Position numbers and translations under genes: made by a program. Under the pieces are notes generated by a model, which made no database searches, was not told where the DNA came from, and was given only the letters and a program-made list of their open reading frames with translations. Positions 1 to 6,704 of a DNA stretch of 13,655 nucleotides are shown here, piece after piece. Numbering within the stretch: the stretch's first letter is position 1; every line of letters begins with the position of its first letter. The DNA is from CAZEAC01 sp964510065 (GTDB lineage Bacteria > Bdellovibrionota_C > UBA2361 > CAIXSY01): NCBI GenBank assembly GCA_964510065.1, contig CAZEAC010000110.1, forward strand, positions 1 through 13,655, given 5' to 3'.

Positions 1-7
1 AATTCCA

Positions 8-26
8 GGCTGATTTGCAATCAGCC
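8..26. repeat. short perfect hairpin near the left edge
   Basis: An 8-bp perfect inverted repeat (GGCTGATT / AATCAGCC) encloses a 3-nt loop (TGC). Neither side carries a clear T-run, so it is not a textbook intrinsic terminator. It may be a terminator remnant or processing hairpin for whatever gene lies left of the window. The structure is seen directly; the role is a guess. Confidence 0.4.
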
Positions 27-92
27 ACTTGACTTCTAACACAGCCTCTTCGCGTAAAAAAATTCTGACGCCCTATCCGGATTTCGGTCCGC

Positions 93-121
93 GTGAATAA
101 GGGAAGGAAACGTGATATAGT
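93..121 (+). promoter_or_regulatory. putative sigma70-like extended -10 promoter for the 80-aa gene
   Basis: TATAGT at 116-121 is preceded by TGA at 113-115, giving an extended -10 (TGnTATAGT). The hexamer 17 nt upstream, GTGAAT at 93-98, matches TTGACA weakly. Transcription would start near 128, leaving a leader of about 65 nt before the ATG at 193. This is a motif match only. Confidence 0.35.
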
Positions 122-192
122 GGCAAACACGAACTACTGTGAATAACCGTTACTCCTCGACAGCTTTTTTTCACTTTGCTGGGAGCAAGAAT

Positions 193-435
193 ATGCCAAA
201 TCCAACGGACAATCGATCTCTGGTACGCTATTCAAATGAAGGAGATGCAATCCTCGAAAGGCGTGTGATCTCCTTCGATTTAGATGGGGATTACATTTTC
301 CCAAACGGCAGACCTGCAATTTCAGCCGCGGACCGAGTCGAAGCCGCAATGTTATTTGAATCGGCCCTGACGGGGCGGACAGTCGGTATTGAAACCCTTG
401 ATGTGCTTGATAAGCACCGCTCACCTTCGAGGTAG
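193..435 (+). CDS. small hypothetical protein (80 aa)
   Basis: I do not recognise this protein. The frame opens with a GTG at 139, but I prefer the ATG at 193 because GGGAG at 181-185 sits 7 nt upstream, a good ribosome binding site. The 80-aa product starts MPNPTDNRSLVRYS. It is mixed-charge and soluble, with no signal peptide or membrane segment. The middle (residues about 25-38) has alternating hydrophobic and acidic residues (VISFDLDGDYIF), suggesting a beta-hairpin, followed by a helix around ADRVEAAMLFESAL. A plausible extended -10 promoter lies at 116-121. It is transcribed towards the minus-strand ankyrin block. The antisense frames here are shadows. Confidence rests on the RBS and natural composition, not on homology. 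Confidence 0.5.
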   Translation: MPNPTDNRSLVRYSNEGDAILERRVISFDLDGDYIFPNGRPAISAADRVEAAMLFESALTGRTVGIETLDVLDKHRSPSR

Positions 436-529
436 TGGAGGGCGACAAAAGAGTCGCATCCCGGTTCGAGATGCCCGATACCCAAGGCCATCGGCGAAAG
501 TCACTTTATTATTTGAAGATAGCGACGCG

Positions 530-829
530 TCAACCGATCATTGATCGCAGGTGCCCCGGGTCAACACAGGTTTCATGCTTTTCATCGGGATCGCCCTCTG
601 GGGAGATCGCCGGAGGTCTTGTCGGCCTTTCAAATGGCGCCGGGAGATCGCGGCCGGGGCTCGGCGTAATCCCGGGAGCAACTCTCGCAGGCGCCACATC
701 CGGCGAAGGCGCGACATCAGGCGCAACTTCCGGCACGGCGCTCGCCGACGACGGCAACGTTTGCTCTCCAAGCTTAATTGGAGTACGAACACTTGGCTTC
801 ACAACTTGGGGTAACAGTTCAGCATCCAT
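530..829 (-). CDS. proline/alanine-rich small protein downstream of the ankyrin gene (99 aa)
   Basis: This 99-aa frame starts at an ATG (829) with a textbook AAGGAG (835-840) 5 nt upstream. It lies only 16 nt after the stop codon of the large ankyrin gene, so the two are probably cotranscribed. The product has a short N-terminal part (MDAELLPQVVKPSVRTPIKL) and then a low-complexity stretch (residues about 31-70) of loose 'VAP' repeats (PEVAPDVAPSPDVAPARVAP). It ends in a charged tail with one cysteine. There is no signal peptide or membrane segment, and it is probably disordered, like a linker or adaptor. A longer plus-strand frame covers the same bases, but its composition looks like the antisense of this repeat and it has no comparable RBS. 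Function is unknown. It could bind the ankyrin protein, but that is only inferred from position. Confidence 0.6.
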   Translation of the reverse strand: MDAELLPQVVKPSVRTPIKLGEQTLPSSASAVPEVAPDVAPSPDVAPARVAPGITPSPGRDLPAPFERPTRPPAISPEGDPDEKHETCVDPGHLRSMIG

Positions 830-845
830 ACATACTCCTTGGTAA

Positions 846-3800
846 TTAATCGCCTCGAATAAATATCAGTTCGCCGCCCTTACTAAGTCCCGCTTCCTGC
901 AAAAATCTTCGAAGATTTGTTCGCTTAAGCTCCGACTCGGTAAAATCGCCCATGCTCATTTTTTCCATGACCGACACTACATCTCGATTGACATGCAGTC
1001 GCGGCGTCTGCCGTCCATTCGCCGTGAATCCAAAAGTGCTCCAGGGAGTAAGATCACGATGCATAAACGCCAAGTCACTTACGTGGAACTGCCCCGGAAA
1101 CATTTCGTGCAGAGTCAGCTGAGCCTTCAGTCGGTTGACTACTTCCTTAAAACCATCAGATAGATGTCCACCAACTAGAACTGTGCCGATACCACGCTCA
1201 ACATGCCAGGCCTCGTCAAAGCGGGTATCGAATTTGTACGCCCCGTAGGCATGGAAAAATGTTCGTAGTCGCTGTACGCAGATTCCGATCCGTTCGTCAG
1301 CATCGTAATAGTCACTATATAGTTTTCGGGAAAGTATTGGACAAAATTGGAGACCGGCGAGTCGGCCACTATTTTCAAAACCGAAATTATTGAGGTCGTC
1401 TAAGCTTAAACTCTTGCCAAGCGATCGAGGTGACCAGTACGCAGTAAATTTGAGCAAATTTCGTCCAAAACGAGGCGAAGAGTTTCTAATGAGCAGCGTA
1501 CCACCTTCCGGCGAACTTACGACGATGTACCCTCGTCGAAGCGAAATATAACACTCATTATCGAACTCCCGGCGAACCTTGCGACGATCTTCAACCGCCC
1601 AATATGAAAACGATTTGCTGCCGGGCAATAGGTCAAAACCCGTGCCGTAAATCGCATCATTTGCGCTCGCCGGGGTGGCGCTAAGACCAAAGCAGGAAAA
1701 AAGTGACGGGTGCAACTCAACGCGACTTCCAGTTCGATCGCGATAGCTCACTGTTGATGCGTCTTCGCGCCATCGAGAAAACGAGAGCGCAAACGTACCG
1801 ATATGTCCCCAGTTCGAAGCGGAGAGATCCGAAGCTTGGTAATGGACAGCAATCAGCCGATTAATACTTGTCAGTGCGGACGTGAGCCGATCAATGAATT
1901 CCGAGCGGCGTCGAATATCGCGGGGATGATTCAGCAGCGCCATTAATTCAGTTTCGTTTGGATGATAGCCGATGCCATTTCCACTCAAGCCAGAACCTAA
2001 ATTATACTCCACAGCATACACGAGCGGAGCAAGAAGCTCACGTGAATGCAGCGTGAGAAGATAGGGCATTACCTTCGTGAGCTTCCAGCCGTCACTTGGA
2101 AACGGCATCTTTGTTGCTTCACGAAGCGCTTCGTGTACCAATACTGCGACCTCGGGATCGCGAGCAGTGAGAAATACCTCCTCGGCGATTGAGGCAATCC
2201 AATCGCCGTGCCTTTGATATTCCACAAGTCTTTTAAAAGCGGTGAGGTACTCCTGCGGACGTGGAAACTGCCTAAATAAGTCTTGATTCTGCGTAACGCG
2301 AACTCCATCGATCGCGTCCATCAGATCGGCGACCGCCGATGCCGCAAGACGGTGAAACGCAAGTGAAATCGCGTCTTCTCGGGAATCACTCAGCGCATCG
2401 ATATCAGCGCCCCTCGAAAGTAGTAGTTGCAACATCTCCTGGCGTTGCATTGTCTGCGGACGATACATCGCATAATGAAGCGCGGTATACCCGTATGCAT
2501 CAGGTTCATTGACCTTGAGGCCTAAATCGATTAACGCGGCGCACGTGTCGACACTGCCATAACGCGCAGCAAGATGCAGCGCATTCGTTCGAACGACTCC
2601 ACCCTCGCGCGAAGTTGATTCCCCTTTAAAGAGAAGTCGATAATGCTGCTTTTCGACATCCTTTATACTGCCTTCAATATCAAAGGGGATCCGCGCTTCA
2701 ATACTGGCACCAAATTCGAGCGCATCTCGCACAAGCCGAGCCGGCGCACCGCTTCGACACAGCGAGAGGAAAACAGTTGCCTGATCCTTTTCTGAAACAC
2801 TCGTATTGAGAAGACGCGCAAGGAAGCCCTCATGACGAGGTTCAATCGTGAGACATACAGCATGGAGAAGATCAGATACCTTCTCCCAACGCCGACCGGT
2901 GATAAGCCCATTAATATGCGTCGGAAGCCTTACGCGAAGCCTCTCGACATCATCCTCGGTAAGTCCGATCGCCTCGGCACCGTGGCAGCTCAGTTCCCGA
3001 ACCGCCGCCCAGCGCAAAATACGAACGCACACTGTCGAGCAACTTAGCCCCTCGACATTGAGATCGTTAGGCTGCGCACCACTTTTCACGAGCGAATCAA
3101 CTATCAAGTTTGTGGCAATATCCGGACTTGCGATAGCAAGCATGAACAGCGGTGACTCTCCCTTACTATCGGGAGAGCGTGGATTCGCACTACCTGCAAG
3201 AAGGTTTGAGACCCCCGCGGTACTCCCACCCAGTACAGCCATGTGAAGCGGGGTGACTTTCTTTCGAATTTCGTGCTGCACACCGATTTCAAGCTCAAGC
3301 TCGGCGTGAGAGTTCACCTCCGCACCCAATTGAGCTGCCATCGGAATTATCTCCGCGAGAGCCGGCGCGAATGCTAAATAGTGCAAAACCGTTGGACCTG
3401 TCTCGCCGCGGCGGCTATTGACGATGGCGCGTAGCGCTTCCTGCGGTAGCTGGCCACGAAGCCCCTCAAGGACCGACAAAATTAGGCTACAATGTGCGCG
3501 CTCGCCACTTTCCGAGGCGACAACTAGCATTCTTCCTAAGTGAAGCGTAACGGAAGAGAGCTCTGCTCCTCCTAGTTTCTCGAGTGAAGCTCCCAACGCT
3601 ATAAGTTCGCGGGCAAGCTCCCAGTCGCTTTGAAGAAGCGCTGTGCTCAGCACAGTGTGACTGAAAGAGTCGATTTGATCTAAGTCCGCGCCCTTCTCAA
3701 CTAGCGCGCGGATAAATTTTAGAAGGTGCTCGCGATTAAGCTGTGATTCTACTAAGCAATGCGAGATGGTGTGCCCACGACCATCGCGCGCGTCGAGGTC

Positions 3801-4247
3801 AGTGCTGCGAGCAAGAACTTCAAGAAAAGCCGGCTCATCTTCGGCAAGCGCTGCGATAAGGAGAGGCGCTGCTTGAGAAAACTCTCCGTGAGGACTTTTC
3901 AGAAGCGGCATCTTAAGGGATGGATCAGCACCTAAGTCCAGCGCTCTCTGTATCAGGCCTAATGGCGCGCCCTTTGAGAGTAAAAGATGGAGCGCGGTGA
4001 CCCGCTCATCGACACGTGATGCATTGAGGACTGCCGCACAGAGAGCGCTGTCATGAAGCAGCTCTACGAGACCAAGAGTACGCGAAACCTTCTCCCAGCT
4101 TGACGATGCTCCGTCTTCAATTGCACTAAGAAGGATCTCCGCGAAGTAGCGCGCTCGCGCCGGCGGGGTCTTTAACTCCTGATACTCCGGGAGCGGCGCG
4201 TCAGTTAATTCGCGGACTTGGTCTGAGATTTCAGGACCAAACGGCAT
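846..4247 (-). CDS. large ankyrin-repeat protein with unknown C-terminal domain (1133 aa)
   Basis: This is a very large ankyrin-repeat protein. I start it at the ATG at 4247 because GGTGAGG (4253-4259) lies 5 nt upstream; the frame also allows a TTG at 4280, without support. Divergent ankyrin repeats (TALHL, GADxxxxD, TPLHMAV, TALHYAM types) fall near residues 84-113, 159-224, 286-314, 332-395 and 555-620. The last pair is the most canonical (NALHLAARYGS ... LLLSRGADIDAL). Residues 51-116 and 454-522 resemble each other (both begin WEKVS and contain GAP then GA), so the N-terminal half looks like a duplicated module. Residues about 640-1133 show no ankyrin pattern and match no family I know; they are mixed alpha/beta and rich in aromatics and Arg. 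There is no signal peptide or membrane segment. Ankyrin repeats bind proteins, so a scaffold, regulator or effector role is possible, but the function is unknown. Confidence 0.9.
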   Translation of the reverse strand: MPFGPEISDQVRELTDAPLPEYQELKTPPARARYFAEILLSAIEDGASSSWEKVSRTLGLVELLHDSALCAAVLNASRVDERVTALHLLLSKGAPLGLIQRALDLGADPSLKMPLLKSPHGEFSQAAPLLIAALAEDEPAFLEVLARSTDLDARDGRGHTISHCLVESQLNREHLLKFIRALVEKGADLDQIDSFSHTVLSTALLQSDWELARELIALGASLEKLGGAELSSVTLHLGRMLVVASESGERAHCSLILSVLEGLRGQLPQEALRAIVNSRRGETGPTVLHYLAFAPALAEIIPMAAQLGAEVNSHAELELEIGVQHEIRKKVTPLHMAVLGGSTAGVSNLLAGSANPRSPDSKGESPLFMLAIASPDIATNLIVDSLVKSGAQPNDLNVEGLSCSTVCVRILRWAAVRELSCHGAEAIGLTEDDVERLRVRLPTHINGLITGRRWEKVSDLLHAVCLTIEPRHEGFLARLLNTSVSEKDQATVFLSLCRSGAPARLVRDALEFGASIEARIPFDIEGSIKDVEKQHYRLLFKGESTSREGGVVRTNALHLAARYGSVDTCAALIDLGLKVNEPDAYGYTALHYAMYRPQTMQRQEMLQLLLSRGADIDALSDSREDAISLAFHRLAASAVADLMDAIDGVRVTQNQDLFRQFPRPQEYLTAFKRLVEYQRHGDWIASIAEEVFLTARDPEVAVLVHEALREATKMPFPSDGWKLTKVMPYLLTLHSRELLAPLVYAVEYNLGSGLSGNGIGYHPNETELMALLNHPRDIRRRSEFIDRLTSALTSINRLIAVHYQASDLSASNWGHIGTFALSFSRWREDASTVSYRDRTGSRVELHPSLFSCFGLSATPASANDAIYGTGFDLLPGSKSFSYWAVEDRRKVRREFDNECYISLRRGYIVVSSPEGGTLLIRNSSPRFGRNLLKFTAYWSPRSLGKSLSLDDLNNFGFENSGRLAGLQFCPILSRKLYSDYYDADERIGICVQRLRTFFHAYGAYKFDTRFDEAWHVERGIGTVLVGGHLSDGFKEVVNRLKAQLTLHEMFPGQFHVSDLAFMHRDLTPWSTFGFTANGRQTPRLHVNRDVVSVMEKMSMGDFTESELKRTNLRRFLQEAGLSKGGELIFIRGD

Positions 4248-4290
4248 GCGCACCTCACCCAATCCATGCCAAGGCGTCAAAGAGGATCGG

Positions 4291-4300
4291 TTGTGGATAA
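4291..4300 (-). promoter_or_regulatory. single DnaA-box-like site upstream of the ankyrin gene
   Basis: The minus strand reads TTATCCACAA, an exact match to the strong DnaA-box consensus TTATCCACA. It lies in the 107-nt gap between the ankyrin gene and the 213-aa gene. A weak promoter-like pair, TTGCTA (4322-4327) and TAGGCT (4300-4305) with a 16-nt spacer, touches it, so DnaA binding could affect transcription. A single 9-mer can occur by chance, and no box cluster or AT-rich unwinding element is present. Confidence 0.25.
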
Positions 4301-4354
4301 GCCTAGCACTACCAGAATAGATAGCAATGCAGATTTTAAACGTCGCGCCTGGGA

Positions 4355-4996
4355 CTAGTCAGCAGCTTTGTCAAAAGCAGTATGCAGCAGATCGACCGCA
4401 CGGTGACGTAGCTCAATGCCTGATTCATTAGCAATAAAACTGCCCGCCACTGTCATAAAATATTCGCGATTAATTGTTTGGCTACTAAGGCCTGCATAAA
4501 GCACTCGTTTGAAGTCAGCGTCGCTACTAAACTCCTCTGCTTTTGTGCAGCGCAATAGCACCTTAAAAGCCTGAAGTCGCGCCTCGGAATCCGCGTGAGC
4601 AAGCCGACGAACGATTCGCTCGTAACATTCGTGATCGAGATCTCCAATGAGTTTTTTGGCGTTTTCCGGTGTAGTACTTAAAACAGTCTCTATATGACGG
4701 GAAATTTTTTCAAGTTCAGCCGCGTCCTGTTTCTCGTACTCCAATCTTTTCCGCTCGGCTTCCGCCCGCACAGTACGTACATACTCTTCCTTTAGCTCAG
4801 TTAGTATCTTGAGCCCGGAGGGGCTCCAGCTGGGCCAGTCTTTAAAAGTAAGTCCCGAAAAGAGCGTCGCGGCGGCAACTGTTGCGCATATTTTTGGATG
4901 ACCGCGAACCCAAAGAAACGCATTGTCGGTCCATGAATAAAGATGTATTTCCGGGTCACGGCGCCCGAACGTCAGAAATTCGAAAGATTTCCTCAT
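4355..4996 (-). CDS. hypothetical membrane-anchored coiled-coil protein (213 aa)
   Basis: I do not recognise the family. The N-terminus (residues 1-32) is polar and aromatic. It is followed by one probable membrane segment (about 34-51, ICATVAAATLFSGLTF), a charged helix likely to form a coiled coil (about 62-105, rich in E, K and R), and a helical C-terminal domain (about 106-213). The design suggests a membrane-tethered protein with a cytoplasmic helical domain. The ATG at 4996 has only a weak purine-rich site (AAAGAAA) upstream. It lies inside the 3' end of the preceding 95-aa gene, overlapping it by 41 nt in another frame, which suggests translational coupling. It is followed by the ankyrin gene after a 107-nt gap. 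Reality of the gene is likely; function is unknown. Confidence 0.7.
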   Translation of the reverse strand: MRKSFEFLTFGRRDPEIHLYSWTDNAFLWVRGHPKICATVAAATLFSGLTFKDWPSWSPSGLKILTELKEEYVRTVRAEAERKRLEYEKQDAAELEKISRHIETVLSTTPENAKKLIGDLDHECYERIVRRLAHADSEARLQAFKVLLRCTKAEEFSSDADFKRVLYAGLSSQTINREYFMTVAGSFIANESGIELRHRAVDLLHTAFDKAAD

Positions 4997-5243
4997 TACG
5001 AAATTTCTTTGCGCCCAATGGAGAGTTAGGGCAGTTTATGGCAACGTAATCGGCAGCTACTGGCGACCCGCCCAGCCCTTTTCCTCTTTCAGCGATGTAC
5101 TCAATGATGTCACAGGCAATTTCGTGAATGGTCGAGGTAACACGTGGAGAGGAAAGGTTTTGATTTGCCACGCCGTAGGTTTGTGGAAGAATTTGAGCTT
5201 CGCCATCGGAAGCAAATTGTCTCTTCGATCTCTGTTGCTGCAT
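4956..5243 (-). CDS. small hypothetical protein (95 aa) overlapping the next gene
   Basis: This is an unrecognised 95-aa product starting MQQQRSKRQFASDGEAQ at an ATG (5243). The only Shine-Dalgarno candidate is GAGG, about 10 nt upstream, which is weak. The N-terminal 35 residues are Gln/Ser-rich and probably flexible. The rest (STIHEIACDIIEYIAERGKG ... ADYVAINCPNSPLGAKKFRNEEIFRIS) reads like a folded domain, with an amphipathic helix and two cysteines. It has no signal peptide. Its 3' end overlaps the start of the 213-aa gene by 41 nt, so the two are probably translated together. A competing minus-strand frame at 5057-5284 has a less natural composition. The gene call is inferred from composition and context. 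Confidence 0.5.
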   Translation of the reverse strand: MQQQRSKRQFASDGEAQILPQTYGVANQNLSSPRVTSTIHEIACDIIEYIAERGKGLGGSPVAADYVAINCPNSPLGAKKFRNEEIFRISDVRAP

Positions 5244-5308
5244 ACTACTTCAACCTCAGAAAAAGGTATCGGGCATGCTAGCATAGAGCCTGTGCTTAAT
5301 GAAGTTTT

Positions 5309-5323
5309 CGCTAATTTTTAGCG
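5309..5323. repeat. small hairpin over the lipoprotein stop codon
   Basis: A 6-bp perfect inverted repeat (CGCTAA / TTAGCG) with a 3-nt T loop contains the TAA stop (5318-5320) of the lipoprotein gene. There is no T-run on the exit side of the minus strand (AAAAC follows), so termination would be weak. It may mark the 3' end of the anmK-methyltransferase-lipoprotein run. Confidence 0.25.
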
Positions 5324-5752
5324 GTACACGTTTCCCGCAGATGGGCCAATATACTCGTACTGTCCGCGCCCACGGTCGGGCTGAGTTGCTCGGGTTTCCT
5401 CGTCAATCTGCGCGCGCTCTTCCTCAATTCGGCGTTGCGTCCGCGATAATTCAAGCTGATTCTGGCGAATATTTTCGGCGTTCTCCTCAAGCACTGAATT
5501 TTGTTGATGAACTGCATAGGCCACGCCGACAATAACGCCTACCGGAACACCTATTGCAGTGCCTAAAAGCGCGCTAGCGGCGATATCACCGTTGGTTATG
5601 GCTGCGCCTATTGCCGCACCAGCTCCCGCGCCTGCGGCACCTCCGATTAGGCCGCCAACAAGGCCCGACTGCTGCTTAGAAGAAAAGGCACAACTCGACA
5701 AGATCAGAACCGACGATAAAATGAATATTTTCAACATGTTAACGCGAACCAT
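5318..5752 (-). CDS. glycine-zipper lipoprotein with C-terminal coiled coil (144 aa)
   Basis: This is a small envelope lipoprotein. The N-terminus (MVRVNMLKIFILSSVLILSSC) is a type II signal peptide with lipobox L-S-S-C, so Cys21 would be lipidated. Residues about 30-52 are a glycine-zipper stretch (GLVGGLIGGAAGAGAGAAIG), and a second hydrophobic Gly/Val-rich segment follows at about 60-80. This resembles the glycine-zipper segments of SlyB- and OmpA-type small lipoproteins. Residues about 83-119 form a charged coiled coil rich in Q, E and R, and the tail is Gly/Arg/Tyr-rich. The ATG at 5752 has AAGGGA (5757-5762) close upstream. A -10-like TACAAT on the minus strand (5772-5777) lies in the short gap before it, without a clear -35. 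It follows the methyltransferase-like gene by 55 nt. The exact role is unknown. Confidence 0.8.
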   Translation of the reverse strand: MVRVNMLKIFILSSVLILSSCAFSSKQQSGLVGGLIGGAAGAGAGAAIGAAITNGDIAASALLGTAIGVPVGVIVGVAYAVHQQNSVLEENAENIRQNQLELSRTQRRIEEERAQIDEETRATQPDRGRGQYEYIGPSAGNVYR

Positions 5753-5807
5753 AGAATCCCTTGCGTCTGCTATTGTAAGACTACCTACTGGTTATGCGCG
5801 CTTATTG

Positions 5808-6704
5808 TTAAGAGGTGACTTCAATGTCACGGCAAAAGTAGGCTGCGTGAACTTCGTGCCACTGATCAAATTCAGCTTGCTCCAGATGCTGAGGCGCAAT
5901 ATGCCACTTCCAAAGGCCGCTTTCGACTATCCGATATTTTTGAAGAATCTCCGCTGGCTCGGCAAAGATCGCGATTTCATCAAGCGGCTGCCTATCTTCG
6001 GCACGGTAGCAAAATTTGTAATCATATATCAGCAGCACTTTTTGAATCTGGGCCAATGCACAAAGATGTTGCCTCTGCAGAAGTTGCATTGAGGTTTCGA
6101 GCGCCGACTGCAGCGCTGCAGGAAACCTGCCTTGTTCATCGCTTTCAAGGCGCCATCTTTTTTTGAGCTGGCTACTCACTCTATCGCGCCAAAATATTGG
6201 AATCTGACTCAACAAATTAAGCGACACGGCGCAATCAAACTCATTGAGGGATAGTACACTCTTTTCAGCTCGCAAATCCGTAAGAAACTGGGCGAGTCGC
6301 TGATAGTCGGCTTTGCCACGACAGAGGAACTTACGTAATTCAGAGCTCCATGTATCGAGCACACCACTAAGCTCCACGGCTCGATACTTCAGATCTGGAT
6401 ACCGGCGAAGCGCAAAATTTCGTGCTGACGGATCGGCGTCAAAGAATTCAACTTGAAAACGATCGGAGAGTAGAGTGTCTGGAACATCGTAAAGCCGCCC
6501 CGCGCCAAGTACCGCAATCTTGGAGTGTGGTGCAAGCTGTGTGAGCGCGCTTCCAATAAAGGACTTGGTGCGCTGAATATGCTCCTGCCACTCGTGATAA
6601 CAGCGCTCGTAACGCGCCTCTATTCCTATCCCCATATCGACAAAGTCAGATCGCGTAGGATAGCGAAGCGAATAATAGAGGTACTGAAGCGCTCTCGGTA
6701 TCAC
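5808..6704 (-). CDS. putative SAM-dependent methyltransferase-like protein (298 aa)
   Basis: This looks like a class I SAM-dependent methyltransferase-type Rossmann protein. Residues about 62-74 (KIAVLGAGRLYDVP) resemble motif I, FFDADPSA (about 87-94) resembles the acidic end of strand 2, and FDCAVSLNLLSQIP (about 156-169) resembles motif IV. Substrate is not evident, and I cannot place it in a named family. The frame extends to a TTG at 6776, but I choose the GTG at 6704: its last two bases begin the TGA stop of anmK (GTGA), a common coupled arrangement, and the TTG would overlap anmK by 76 nt. The N-terminus then begins (V/M)IPRALQYLYYSLRYP, a basic-aromatic helix that could touch the membrane. 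Coupling to anmK hints at an envelope or amino-sugar role, which is inference only. Confidence 0.7.
   Translation of the reverse strand: MIPRALQYLYYSLRYPTRSDFVDMGIGIEARYERCYHEWQEHIQRTKSFIGSALTQLAPHSKIAVLGAGRLYDVPDTLLSDRFQVEFFDADPSARNFALRRYPDLKYRAVELSGVLDTWSSELRKFLCRGKADYQRLAQFLTDLRAEKSVLSLNEFDCAVSLNLLSQIPIFWRDRVSSQLKKRWRLESDEQGRFPAALQSALETSMQLLQRQHLCALAQIQKVLLIYDYKFCYRAEDRQPLDEIAIFAEPAEILQKYRIVESGLWKWHIAPQHLEQAEFDQWHEVHAAYFCRDIEVTS

Noticed and set aside
435..845. Plus-strand 136-aa frame with GATSG-type repeats
   Set aside because: It is the antisense of the Pro/Ala-rich gene at 530-829, which has an AAGGAG RBS and lies just after the ankyrin gene; the plus frame has neither support.
2848..3246. 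Plus-strand 132-aa frame inside the ankyrin gene
   Set aside because: Composition is Ser/Thr/Arg-rich and low in structure, as expected of an antisense shadow; the minus-strand ankyrin frame is clearly coding here.
846..4247. Calling the ankyrin protein an anti-phage or secreted effector
   Set aside because: No defence genes, secretion signal or secretion apparatus lies in the window, so neither role can be supported beyond speculation.
4261..4354. Possible replication origin around the DnaA-box match
   Set aside because: Only one box, no AT-rich repeat region and no dnaA/dnaN or gidA/parA neighbours.
5559..6092. Plus-strand 177-aa frame with an Ala/Pro-rich start
   Set aside because: Its APAPAPAAPP stretch is the reverse strand of the glycine-zipper lipoprotein and its second half lies across the methyltransferase-like gene, both better supported.
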